Source: Candidatus Eiseniibacteriota bacterium (GTDB lineage: Bacteria; Eisenbacteria; RBG-16-71-46; JAGVPR01). From it: a stretch of 6,986 nt of DNA. A program made the translations under genes and the position numbers. A model generated the notes under the pieces. It made no database searches. It worked only from the letters and a program-made list of their open reading frames with translations, and had not been told where the DNA came from. The DNA is taken from the NCBI GenBank assembly GCA_020052115.1, contig JAGVPR010000366.1:1-6986 (forward strand), given 5' to 3'. Positions 1 through 6,541 of this stretch are shown here, piece by piece. Each line of letters opens with the position of its first letter. Positions within the stretch are counted from its first letter, which is position 1.

Positions 1-107
1 GAATCCGCGAGCGCCGCGGCCGACACCCACGAGGCCGATGCCGGTCGCACAAGAGAGAACGCCAGCAGAAGGCAAGCGCTCGCGCGATGCCGAAGCGCGC
101 CGGTCAC
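1..107 (-). CDS. Start of an exported protein (signal peptide only), cut by window edge
   Basis: A GTG at 107-105 on the minus strand opens a frame that stays open to the window edge, 35 codons. The encoded start is a textbook Sec signal peptide: n-region VTGALRHR, hydrophobic core ASACLLLAFSLV, then RPASA and a probable cut before SWVSA. A modest ribosome binding site, GGAAAG, ends three bases before the GTG, with its GGA six bases away. The frame has no ATG or TTG start upstream in the intergenic gap. The gene follows the protease by 77 bases on the same strand. Only the leader is visible, so neither family nor function can be assigned. Too little is present to exclude a chance reading. Confidence 0.5.
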   Translation of the reverse strand, partial: MTGALRHRASACLLLAFSLVRPASASWVSAAALAD

Positions 108-149
108 GGTCTTTCCGAGGAAGAGATGTCCAAAGGCCTCCGCCGCCCC

Positions 150-170
150 GGCGCCGCCGCTCGCGGCGCC
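150..170 (-). terminator. GC-rich hairpin downstream of the protease gene
   Basis: On the minus strand, GGCGCCGC and GCGGCGCC form a perfect eight-base stem around a five-base loop, beginning 15 bases after the protease stop. No T-run follows, so it is not a classical intrinsic terminator. It could be a weak terminator, an mRNA 3'-end stabiliser or chance in GC-rich DNA. The next gene appears to start 43 bases further on. Confidence 0.3.
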
Positions 171-184
171 TCGGACCGAACGAC

Positions 185-3076
185 CTAATGAATGAGAACG
201 AGCCGCCTCGATGTGTTCGCGCCGGCTCCCTCGAGTCGCAGGATGTAGACGCTCGACCCCATGTCTCGCCGGGCGCCGTCCTTCCCATCCCAGACGACCG
301 TCACCTGGCCGGGCATGGCGGGACGCTCATCGAGCACGCGAATGCGCCGGCCCAGAATGTCGTAGAGGGCGAGCCGCAGAGGACCCCTTGAGTCCTCCCC
401 GGCCCGCCCCGGGACGACATAACTCAAGGTCAAGGCCCCGTTCGCAGGGCGAAACGGATTCGGAAACGGCGCCTCCAGAGCCGGCGCGCCGCTCTCCGGG
501 GTCAGGAAGACGCTCACCGGGCCGTACACGGCGCGCATCGCCCCGGAGGCGTCACGATCCTCGAGGAGGTACGAATACTTCAACCCCCGCGTCACCGCCG
601 CATCCAGGTATGTGAACGCGCCCGCGCTGTCCGCGGGCACTTCGGCGATGCTCTCGTACCCGTGCGAAGGGTCCGCGCCGGGCGAGCGATCGGTCGAGCG
701 GTGGAGCCTGAAGCCCGACCCGTCGTACGCCCCGAGGATCTCCTCGACGCGCCACGCCAAGCGGATTCCGCCGGACTCCTCCGCCGGGGAATCCAGTTCC
801 ACGCCGAAGCGCTGCGGGTGCGTCGCGACGGAGATGTCATCCACGTACCATCCCTCGAGGTTCACCGCCTGGTCGGAGACGAAGCGAAACCGGAAACGCA
901 CGCTTCCGGTAACCCCGGCGAGATCGAACGTCACGCGCCTCCACTCGCTCGACACGCCCGAGAAGATGCGCTGCCCCTCGAGCATCGTGGACGTGAACGG
1001 ATCCAGCCGGTACGGATAGCCGCCGGCGGGCTCGATCGCCGCCCACGGCCCGCTCTCGACGGAGACCTCCACGCGTCCCCCATCGAAGGCGTACCTGCCG
1101 GTCTCTCTCTCCGCGGAGATCCAGTGCCAGAACTCGAGCCGCGAATCCACGCCGAGCAGGACTGGCGGCGAGACCAGCGCCCCGTCCGAGTTGATGAGAT
1201 AGGTCTCGTGCGCCAGGTCGGTGAACCGGTAGGACGAAGAACCTCCGTGCACGCGCCGGTTCGTGAGAGCCCAGTTGTCGCGCCAGCCCGCGAAGGCCGG
1301 GGCGTGCGTCCACCCTGCCCTTACCTCCTCGTTCTCGAATCCTGTCGTGAGCCCGAACCGCCGCCCGACGGTCAGCGGCACCGCGAGCGTGTCGGTTCCG
1401 CCGTCATGCGCGATGAGCAACCGTCCCGGAATGCCGAGCGTCGTGTCGGCAGCCATCGCCTCGGCCACGACGGTGAAGGTCGCCACCGCCTGCACATCCT
1501 CGCCCGGCGCCCCGAGCGGCACGGCCCCGCCGATGGTGGTGACGCGCGAATCGTCCACCAGGAGAACCGCTGTCGCATCGCCTGAATCGAGCCCGACATT
1601 CGCGACCGTCACCACAAGCGGCGCCGTCTCGCCCCAGAGCGGCCAGGGCCAGCCGTCCGAGGCCAGGGCGCGCGAGGACAGCAGCCGGAACGAAGGCCTG
1701 TTCTCCACGCTGAAATCCGCGCGCAGAGCCGCAGGATCGGAATCCTCGATCGAGGTGATCTCCACCTGCGTCAGCCGGCCGGTGTTCGAACGCGAGGACG
1801 GATCGGTCGCCTCGCCAAATGAATGGTTGCCGTCCGATCCCGGGAACGGGTCGCCGGCATCCCCCAGGTTCCTTCCCTCCTCGAGATCGCGCATCCCGTC
1901 CGCCTGCACGAGGGCCACCCGGAAGCGGTTCGGATCATCGTTGTCGTCGGCGAGCTCGTCCACGTGATAGACGAGGAGGCCCGAGCCGGGGAGGTATCGG
2001 TCGAAGTTCTGCGCCAGGGCCAGCCGGTTCTCCAGCATGAAGTATTCGGGACCGGCCTCTCCGTTCGTCCAGAGCCGGTAGACCTCGCCGCTCTCCTCGA
2101 CCGGATGGAGCACGGCCCCAGCGAGATTGCCCGTCGCCGTGATCGGATCCACGAAACCCAGTCGCGCCTTGCACCAGGCGTCGAGATGCGACGGCCGCGA
2201 GCCGAGACGATTCGGCGGCCCAGCCCAGGATCCGATCGCCATGAGCGACCAGAGCCCGAGCCCGTTGGAATCCGGGTCGCCGGGCGGAGTCGTGTCGTAG
2301 AGGTCCGGAAGGCCCAGCGTGTGCCCGAACTCGTGGCACTGAACCCCGACCTCAGAGATCTCGGGCGTCATGGAGTAGAAGAACGCCGACGCTCCGCTCC
2401 CCGCGATCTCGCGGCTCGTCGTGGAGGAGTGGGACCAGATCTTCCTGAGCGGTTCCGCGGCATCCTCGGATCCCTCGCCGGCATGCACCACGAGAAGCGC
2501 GTCCACGTAGCCGTCGTCATCACCTGACGAGGGAACGCCGTCCGGGCCGTCGTCGTCGAACGAGGCGAAGTCCACGCGCGAGCGAGCCATCGCGACCGCA
2601 TCCTCGGCGAGGCGCTGCGCGTTTCGAGGATAGAAGCCGAAGCCCGCTTGGCCGTCAACGTAGTACGCGTACGTCTGAGGCGCCCGCAGCCACCCGATCA
2701 CCGTGCCCGTGACATCGAGGCGTCCGTTCGAGTTCTCATCGTAGTAGTCCCGAAGGCTGCCCCCGGGACGCGTGCGCGATGAGAGGAGCAGATCGGAAAG
2801 TTCGGAGGCGGGCAGCGTCGCCGCGTTGTCCGCGAAGTCCACGAGGAGCACGAGCGCTTTCAAGGAGCGGGTCTCGCCGCGCACGAGGGGCCGGAACGAG
2901 ACCGCCCTTCCGCGGCGCACCGCGTCGCTCTTCGCCGCCAGCAACGCGAGCGCCCGGCGCGGCACGCCGCCGCGTTCAGGGTGCGGAGGCATGATGGCGC
3001 GCGCCGATACAGGCGTGAGGACAAGCGACAACAAGGCGAAGGCCGCAAGGAGAAAAAGCGAGCGCGGGCGACTCAT
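185..3076 (-). CDS. Secreted M6-family (immune inhibitor A-like) metalloprotease with C-terminal sorting domain
   Basis: Predicted zinc endopeptidase, exported. The product is 963 residues. The signal peptide is MSRPRSLFLLAAFALLSLVL, likely cut after SARA. The M6 domain spans about residues 70-455. It has 'YYDENSNGRLDVTG', an Asp-rich segment (173-191) of the family's conserved DDG...D-DDGYVDA type, the zinc site HEFGHTLGLPDLYD (His248, Glu249, His252, then G-x-P-D-x-Y) and the Met-turn region GLWSLMAIGSW with Met279. A CARDB-like strand-rich region follows (about 480-570). A MAM/jelly-roll-like domain (about 580-752) ends in GWYVDDISV, as in immune inhibitor A proteases. An Fn3-like segment (about 756-858) and a FlgD-Ig/type IX-like sorting domain (about 866-963) close the protein. 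The start at 3076 fits the signal peptide better than the in-frame ATG at 3094; neither has a clear Shine-Dalgarno site. Substrate unknown. Confidence 0.93.
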   Translation of the reverse strand: MSRPRSLFLLAAFALLSLVLTPVSARAIMPPHPERGGVPRRALALLAAKSDAVRRGRAVSFRPLVRGETRSLKALVLLVDFADNAATLPASELSDLLLSSRTRPGGSLRDYYDENSNGRLDVTGTVIGWLRAPQTYAYYVDGQAGFGFYPRNAQRLAEDAVAMARSRVDFASFDDDGPDGVPSSGDDDGYVDALLVVHAGEGSEDAAEPLRKIWSHSSTTSREIAGSGASAFFYSMTPEISEVGVQCHEFGHTLGLPDLYDTTPPGDPDSNGLGLWSLMAIGSWAGPPNRLGSRPSHLDAWCKARLGFVDPITATGNLAGAVLHPVEESGEVYRLWTNGEAGPEYFMLENRLALAQNFDRYLPGSGLLVYHVDELADDNDDPNRFRVALVQADGMRDLEEGRNLGDAGDPFPGSDGNHSFGEATDPSSRSNTGRLTQVEITSIEDSDPAALRADFSVENRPSFRLLSSRALASDGWPWPLWGETAPLVVTVANVGLDSGDATAVLLVDDSRVTTIGGAVPLGAPGEDVQAVATFTVVAEAMAADTTLGIPGRLLIAHDGGTDTLAVPLTVGRRFGLTTGFENEEVRAGWTHAPAFAGWRDNWALTNRRVHGGSSSYRFTDLAHETYLINSDGALVSPPVLLGVDSRLEFWHWISAERETGRYAFDGGRVEVSVESGPWAAIEPAGGYPYRLDPFTSTMLEGQRIFSGVSSEWRRVTFDLAGVTGSVRFRFRFVSDQAVNLEGWYVDDISVATHPQRFGVELDSPAEESGGIRLAWRVEEILGAYDGSGFRLHRSTDRSPGADPSHGYESIAEVPADSAGAFTYLDAAVTRGLKYSYLLEDRDASGAMRAVYGPVSVFLTPESGAPALEAPFPNPFRPANGALTLSYVVPGRAGEDSRGPLRLALYDILGRRIRVLDERPAMPGQVTVVWDGKDGARRDMGSSVYILRLEGAGANTSRRLVLIH
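188..481 (-). other. FlgD-Ig / type IX-like C-terminal sorting domain of the protease
   Basis: Residues about 866-963 of the protease. It begins at 'APFPNPFRPANG', continues through hydrophobic strands 'LTLSYVVPG' and 'LRLALYDILGRRIRVL', a 'VVWDGKDG' turn and 'GSSVYILRLEG', and ends 'RRLVLIH'. This is the pattern of C-terminal domains that in Bacteroidota direct proteins through the type IX secretion system, and that occur widely in other FCB-related phyla. Here the domain assignment is made by pattern. Whether this organism has a working type IX system cannot be seen in the window. Confidence 0.8.
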
Positions 3077-3082
3077 GGCGCG

Positions 3083-3088
3083 ATTGTA
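3083..3088 (-). promoter_or_regulatory. Possible -10 element for a leaderless protease transcript
   Basis: The minus strand reads TACAAT, a good match to the sigma-70 -10 consensus and an AT-rich island in very GC-rich DNA. Six bases separate it from the ATG at 3076, so transcription starting seven bases downstream would begin at the start codon itself. The absence of a Shine-Dalgarno site before this ATG fits a leaderless message. There is no convincing -35 hexamer at 16-18 bases. The hexamer would be coding if the ATG at 3094 were used instead. Confidence 0.3.
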
Positions 3089-3124
3089 CCGCATCGCAGA
3101 GAAGGCTCGCTCCCCCGCGCGCTT

Positions 3125-4525
3125 TCAGAATCTGGCGCGCAGCCCGATCGCCGCCATCGGCCGGCGAGGATCGAGGACGCCGCCGCGAATCCCCATCTCC
3201 GGACAGATCGAGAATCCAAAGAGCGCGCCGTCCTCTGGCTGCGCCGCCGGCTCCGGAGTCGCCGACAGATCGCGCCCGCGATCCACGCGGCTCGTGAGCG
3301 CCACGCCAACACCGAGACCGGCCAGGCTCCCGAGGCCGGCGATGCCGATCGCGGTCTCCTCGTCATCCACGTGCGACAGAAGGTCAATCCCCAGTCCGAA
3401 CACTCCGCCGAGCACGCCGGCAAGGTTCACGAGCCGCACCCGCGTGCGGCTCGCTTCGACGCCGTGGGCCGCGATGCCGGCGCCCAGAACGAGGAGATCG
3501 CTGCCGATCAGCATGTCGCGGATGGCATCGTCGTCCTCGTGGCCCGCGATCACCGCTACTACACTGCCGAACCATGCGCCCCAAGGAAGCCCGGAGCTCG
3601 CGATCTCGGCATGTCCTTCCGTGAAGTTCACGCTGTGCGTGAGCGCGACCGCCCCCGCGATCCCCGCCAGCCCCGCCAGTTCACCGGCCGCGACGATGTC
3701 GTGGCCATCGCCATCCCCATTCGCGGCCCACCCAAGACCCTGCCACGTGCCGAGGTGCCCGCCGAGCCGGATCATGGCGGCCCGGCCCCGCGAAAGCTCG
3801 GTGTCGCGCGTGAGACGGCTCGTGAGATAGAACGCGGCGGGCCCGCCGAGGAGGAGGCCGGCGGCGATGGATTCCCGGGACTCGGCCTCGAGCGCGATCG
3901 GCGTGGCGACACCGAGCCAGAGACCGTAGTAGCCGCTGAAGATGAGAAGCTCCGTGCGGCCGTCTTGCTGCTTCAAGGCCCCCGTCCGGATGAGCACGCG
4001 CCGGCCCGTGCGCAGCCGGTCGAGACGTGGCGCGAGATCGGTGGCCCATCGTCCGGCCTCCGTGTCGGGAAACCGCGAACCGAGGTCCTCGGCGATCACC
4101 GAGGCCGCTTCGTACCGCCCGAGAGCCGAATAGCGAAGGGCGAGCCCCCGCAGCGATTCGGCCTCGGCGATGGAGTCGGGCGTCGCCGAAGCCTGCTCCC
4201 GCAAGGACGCCTCCACGAGTTCGACGTGCAGGCGCGTCAGATCGTACGCCTCCGCGGCGATGCCCCGCGCGTGGCGGTGGAGCTTGTCCCCTTCGCGCGT
4301 CGTGTACTCGATGCGGTAGCGCTCGGCTGCGAGGCGGAAGATCCGCGCTGACTCGAAGTCTTCGATGTCAGGGAGCAGCCGGTACTCGGCCCGCTCCGAA
4401 GCATCAATCTCCGGGCCGATCCTCGGGCTCAGAGACACCGCCTCGGGCTGCGCGGCGTCTACGCCCCCGGCGCGAAGAAGACACACGCTCAGAAGGAGCG
4501 CTCCGACCCCCACCGTTCGCCTCAT
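3125..4525 (-). CDS. Secreted protein of unknown function: helical/TPR-like N-terminal half, four glycine-rich repeats in C-terminal half
   Basis: I do not recognise a named family. The product is 466 residues. It begins with a Sec signal peptide (MRRTVGVGALLLSVCLLRAG, likely cut near VDA-A at residues 23-25). Residues 60-165 are charged and helical; 'LALRYSALGRYEAA' followed by 'RFPDTEAGRWA' (about 128-161) resembles a tetratricopeptide hairpin. Residues 191-418 form four repeats of 57-58 residues, each a Gly/Trp-rich hydrophobic segment, an acidic linker, then a Gly/Ala/Leu-rich hydrophobic segment. A short Pro/Glu linker follows. The last 34 residues ('GLRARF' at the end, aromatic C-terminal residue) look like amphipathic strands, as in outer-membrane proteins. 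The ATG at 4525 is preferred over the GTG at 4543 because GGGGGG lies six bases upstream of it. It follows guaA by 61 bases and precedes the M6 protease by 48. An envelope location is likely; the function is unknown. Confidence 0.85.
   Translation of the reverse strand: MRRTVGVGALLLSVCLLRAGGVDAAQPEAVSLSPRIGPEIDASERAEYRLLPDIEDFESARIFRLAAERYRIEYTTREGDKLHRHARGIAAEAYDLTRLHVELVEASLREQASATPDSIAEAESLRGLALRYSALGRYEAASVIAEDLGSRFPDTEAGRWATDLAPRLDRLRTGRRVLIRTGALKQQDGRTELLIFSGYYGLWLGVATPIALEAESRESIAAGLLLGGPAAFYLTSRLTRDTELSRGRAAMIRLGGHLGTWQGLGWAANGDGDGHDIVAAGELAGLAGIAGAVALTHSVNFTEGHAEIASSGLPWGAWFGSVVAVIAGHEDDDAIRDMLIGSDLLVLGAGIAAHGVEASRTRVRLVNLAGVLGGVFGLGIDLLSHVDDEETAIGIAGLGSLAGLGVGVALTSRVDRGRDLSATPEPAAQPEDGALFGFSICPEMGIRGGVLDPRRPMAAIGLRARF
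3272..3955 (-). repeat. Four tandem 57-58-residue protein repeats inside the unknown secreted protein
   Basis: Units in protein order: residues 191-247 (bases 3955-3785), 248-305 (3784-3611), 306-362 (3610-3440) and 363-418 (3439-3272). The first half of each carries a G-x-x-G-x-W-x-G type motif: GYYGLWLG, GHLGTWQG, LPWGAWFG, GVLGGVFG. The anchor glycines are residues 201, 259, 316 and 373, so spacing is 58, 57 and 57. A polar or acidic stretch follows (EAESRES, DGDGHD, HEDDDAIRD, HVDDEE). A second hydrophobic segment closes the unit, ending in LT in units 1, 2 and 4 (AAFYLTSR, GAVALTHS, GVALTSR) and in GIAAHG in unit 3. Units 2 and 4 are most alike. The repeat is visible at protein level only; I see no obvious DNA-level identity, so the duplications look old. 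Confidence 0.75.
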
Positions 4526-4531
4526 CGCAAT

Positions 4532-4537
4532 CCCCCC
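4532..4537 (-). promoter_or_regulatory. Ribosome binding site deciding the start of the four-repeat protein
   Basis: Six consecutive G on the minus strand followed by ATTGCG and then the ATG at 4525. The upstream in-frame GTG at 4543 would place this G run inside the coding region and itself has no purine-rich site close by. The later start also puts the two arginines directly before the hydrophobic core of the signal peptide. Confidence 0.55.
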
Positions 4538-4586
4538 ATTCACAGGGTCCGCGCCCGCGGGCCCGATCGGCCGGCGCCCCGCGCGT

Positions 4587-6128
4587 TCACTCCCACTCGA
4601 TCGTCCCCGGCGGCTTCGACGTCACATCGTAGACGACGCGATTGACGCCCCGGATCTCGTTCACGATCCGGGTCGCGACCCGCGCGAGGAACTCGTGAGG
4701 CAACATCGCCCAGTCGGCGGTCATCCCGTCGAGAGATGTCACGGCGCGGAGCGCGGCCACGTTCTCGTACGTTCGCGCATCGCCCATCACGCCCACCGTC
4801 CGGATCGGCAGGAGCACGGCGAACGCCTGCCATGTCTTCTCGTAGAGCCCGTGCGCGCGAAGCTCCTGGATGAAGATCGCGTCCGCCTCTCGGAGCAGCG
4901 CGAGCCGCTCGCGCGTCACCTCGCCGAGGATTCGCACCGCGAGACCGGGCCCCGGGAAAGGATGGCGTCCCACGAGCTCATCCGAGAGCCCCAACCGCCT
5001 CCCCACCTCGCGCACCTCATCCTTGAACAGTTCTCGAAGCGGCTCGAGGATCGTGAACCGGTGCTTCGAGGGAAGACCTCCCACGTTGTGGTGCGTCTTG
5101 ATCGTGCGAGCCGGGCCGGCCGTCGCGGCCGACTCGATCACGTCGGGGTAGAGTGTCCCCTGCGCCAGGTAGCGCGCGTCGCCGAGCTTCTCCGCGGCCG
5201 CCTCGAACACGCGGATGAACACCTCACCGATCCGCTTGCGCTTCTCTTCGGGGTCCTCGACGCCTGCGAGCGCCGTCAGGAACCGCTCGGCGGCGTCCAC
5301 CTGGATCACCCGCACGCCGAAGGAGTCGCCGAGCGCCGCGATCACCTCGCGCGCCTCGTTCTTCCGGAGAAGCCCGTTGTCCACGAACACCGCGTCCAGC
5401 CGCTCGCCGACGGCGCGTCGAAGGAGAAGTGCGGTCACGCTCGAGTCCACGCCGCCGGAGAGCCCGCAGATCACGTGCCCTTCCGATGCGCGACCGGCGA
5501 GATCGGCGACGGTGCGTTCGATGAAATCGCCGAGGTCCCACTCGCCGCGGCAACCCGCCACGTCGAAGAGGAAGTTCCTGAGCACCGTCTTCCCCTGCGG
5601 CGTGTGAGCCACCTCGGGATGAAACTGCAGCCCGTAGAGACGGCGCGCCGGATCCTCGATTCCTGCGTACGGCGTGCCCGAGGTCCATGCCATCGCGCGA
5701 AAGCCGGGCGGCAGCGCCGCGAGCGCGTCGCCATGGCTCATCCATGCGCGAAACGGCTGCGATGCGCCCCCGAAGAGCCGCGCTCCTTCATCCCATGTGA
5801 GATCGCTATGTCCGAACTCGCGCGCGCCCGGCGCCACGCGCCCTTCGAGTAGCTGGCCGAGGAGCTGGAGCCCATAGCAGATCCCGAGGATCGGGATGCC
5901 GAGCCGGAAGATCCCCGGGTCCGGATGCGGTGCGCCCGTCTCGTACACGCTGGCGGGACCGCCGGAGAGAACGAGCGCGCGCGGGGCCTCCCGGCGGATC
6001 GTCTCGGCCGGAAGATCGTGCCGGCGGATCTCGGCGTAGACACCCAGCTCGCGGATGCGGCGCGCGATGAGCTGGCTGTACTGCGAGCCGAAGTCGAGGA
6101 CGAAGACGCGTTCCGCAGGGGCGGTCAT
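4587..6128 (-). CDS. guaA: GMP synthase (glutamine-hydrolysing)
   Basis: Cytoplasmic enzyme that converts XMP to GMP using ATP and ammonia released from glutamine. The product is 513 residues, normal for the single-chain form. The N-terminal class I glutamine amidotransferase has the DFGSQYSQLIARRIRE opening, the nucleophile Cys84 in GICYGLQLLG, and His170/Glu172 in LQFHPEV. The ATP-pyrophosphatase domain has the PP-loop SGGVDSS (residues 224-230), the KTHHNVGGLP lid (344-353) and HPFPGPGLAVRILGEV (389-404). The C-terminal dimerisation domain ends in the family's invariant 'SKPPGTIEWE'. All catalytic residues are present. The ATG at 6128 is chosen because the family starts just before the first beta strand. 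The same frame stays open to 6473 but overlaps the lipoprotein gene. The Shine-Dalgarno match is weak and the upstream stop is 4 bases away, so translational coupling is likely. No guaB is in the window. Confidence 0.98.
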   Translation of the reverse strand: MTAPAERVFVLDFGSQYSQLIARRIRELGVYAEIRRHDLPAETIRREAPRALVLSGGPASVYETGAPHPDPGIFRLGIPILGICYGLQLLGQLLEGRVAPGAREFGHSDLTWDEGARLFGGASQPFRAWMSHGDALAALPPGFRAMAWTSGTPYAGIEDPARRLYGLQFHPEVAHTPQGKTVLRNFLFDVAGCRGEWDLGDFIERTVADLAGRASEGHVICGLSGGVDSSVTALLLRRAVGERLDAVFVDNGLLRKNEAREVIAALGDSFGVRVIQVDAAERFLTALAGVEDPEEKRKRIGEVFIRVFEAAAEKLGDARYLAQGTLYPDVIESAATAGPARTIKTHHNVGGLPSKHRFTILEPLRELFKDEVREVGRRLGLSDELVGRHPFPGPGLAVRILGEVTRERLALLREADAIFIQELRAHGLYEKTWQAFAVLLPIRTVGVMGDARTYENVAALRAVTSLDGMTADWAMLPHEFLARVATRIVNEIRGVNRVVYDVTSKPPGTIEWE

Positions 6129-6132
6129 TCGC

Positions 6133-6504
6133 TCACTTCGCCGGAGCCGGCGCCTGCGGCTGGAGATCGTCCGGCTCCGTGGAGTTGAACGTGTACGAGA
6201 CGACCACGTTCCGTTCGTCGAACCGCACGACGAGATCGCACGTCTTCTCCCGCGAGAAGAGCGAGTACTTGTAGTGGCCGTACGTCCAGGTCTGCTGGCC
6301 GTCCTCGAGCCCCGTGCGCCACGGCGCGCCGAAGAGCCGCAACACGTCCGACTGCGTCGTCTGACCCAAGCGGACCTGCGAAACCTCGTGCGTCGCGAAC
6401 GGGCGGCCGATGGTGGCGCAGCCGGATGCGGCGAGGAGCGCGAGCAGACACACGGCGCACGACATGCGCGCACCGAGCCTCGCGGCGACAGCGAAGACCG
6501 TCAT
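6133..6504 (-). CDS. BamE/SmpA-OmlA-like small outer-membrane lipoprotein
   Basis: A 123-residue predicted lipoprotein. The N-terminus has arginines followed by a hydrophobic stretch (CAVCLLALLAASGC), with the lipobox cysteine at residue 29, so lipidation by Lgt/LspA is expected. After it, VRLGQTTQSDVLRLFGAP (about residues 44-61), then W-x-Y-x-x-Y-x-Y, 'LVVRFDERNVVVSYTF' and a Pro/Ala/Gln-rich tail match the BamE/SmpA-OmlA pattern: 'G.t..dV...lG.P', a W-Y strand, then a strand carrying a charged turn. BamE proper assists beta-barrel assembly in the outer membrane, but many lipoproteins share the fold, so the exact role is open. Two adjacent ATGs (6507 and 6504) follow a strong AGGGAGG site. 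I chose 6504 because spacing is 7 bases rather than 4. The ATG at 6465 would give a shorter signal peptide but has a poorer site. The stop lies 4 bases before guaA, suggesting translational coupling. Confidence 0.85.
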   Translation of the reverse strand: MTVFAVAARLGARMSCAVCLLALLAASGCATIGRPFATHEVSQVRLGQTTQSDVLRLFGAPWRTGLEDGQQTWTYGHYKYSLFSREKTCDLVVRFDERNVVVSYTFNSTEPDDLQPQAPAPAK

Positions 6505-6511
6505 CATGGAA

Positions 6512-6518
6512 CCTCCCT
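6512..6518 (-). promoter_or_regulatory. Strong ribosome binding site of the lipoprotein gene
   Basis: The minus strand reads AGGGAGG, then TTCC, then ATGATG. It is the best Shine-Dalgarno match at any gene start in the window and decides the start of the lipoprotein (6504 preferred, 6507 possible) against much longer upstream readings of the same frame that run into purH. A strong site here, inside a purine cluster, suggests the lipoprotein is translated independently and well. Confidence 0.7.
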
Positions 6519-6541
6519 CGGCGCCGGATCGCGGCGCCCGC

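Noticed and set aside
141..170. GCC/GGC-rich run that might be a trinucleotide repeat.
   Set aside because: Units are irregular and the run is better described by the perfect inverted repeat it contains.
662..1585. A 307-codon open frame on the plus strand (and a longer set of overlapping ones to 2527).
   Set aside because: They are antisense to the M6 protease, whose domains and catalytic residues are continuous in the opposite frame. No independent coding evidence.
2981..4351. A 456-codon open frame on the plus strand.
   Set aside because: It is antisense to the four-repeat protein and the protease start. Its translation is rich in Arg, Pro and Glu without hydrophobic periodicity or known motifs, as expected of a shadow frame in high-GC DNA.
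4526..4586. Possible terminator or promoter between guaA and the four-repeat protein.
   Set aside because: The gap has short GC palindromes such as GCCCGCGGGC at 4553-4562, but no stem with loop plus T-run and no convincing -35/-10 pair. It is compatible with read-through.
4365..5852. A 495-codon open frame on the plus strand.
   Set aside because: It is antisense to guaA over most of its length. guaA carries every family motif; the plus-strand product is low-complexity Arg/His-rich sequence with no recognisable domain.
4587..6473. A 628-residue version of GuaA with a 115-residue N-terminal extension.
   Set aside because: The extension overlaps the lipoprotein gene in another frame and is Arg/Ser-rich nonsense. 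GMP synthase starts at the DFGSQYSQ strand, matching the ATG at 6128.
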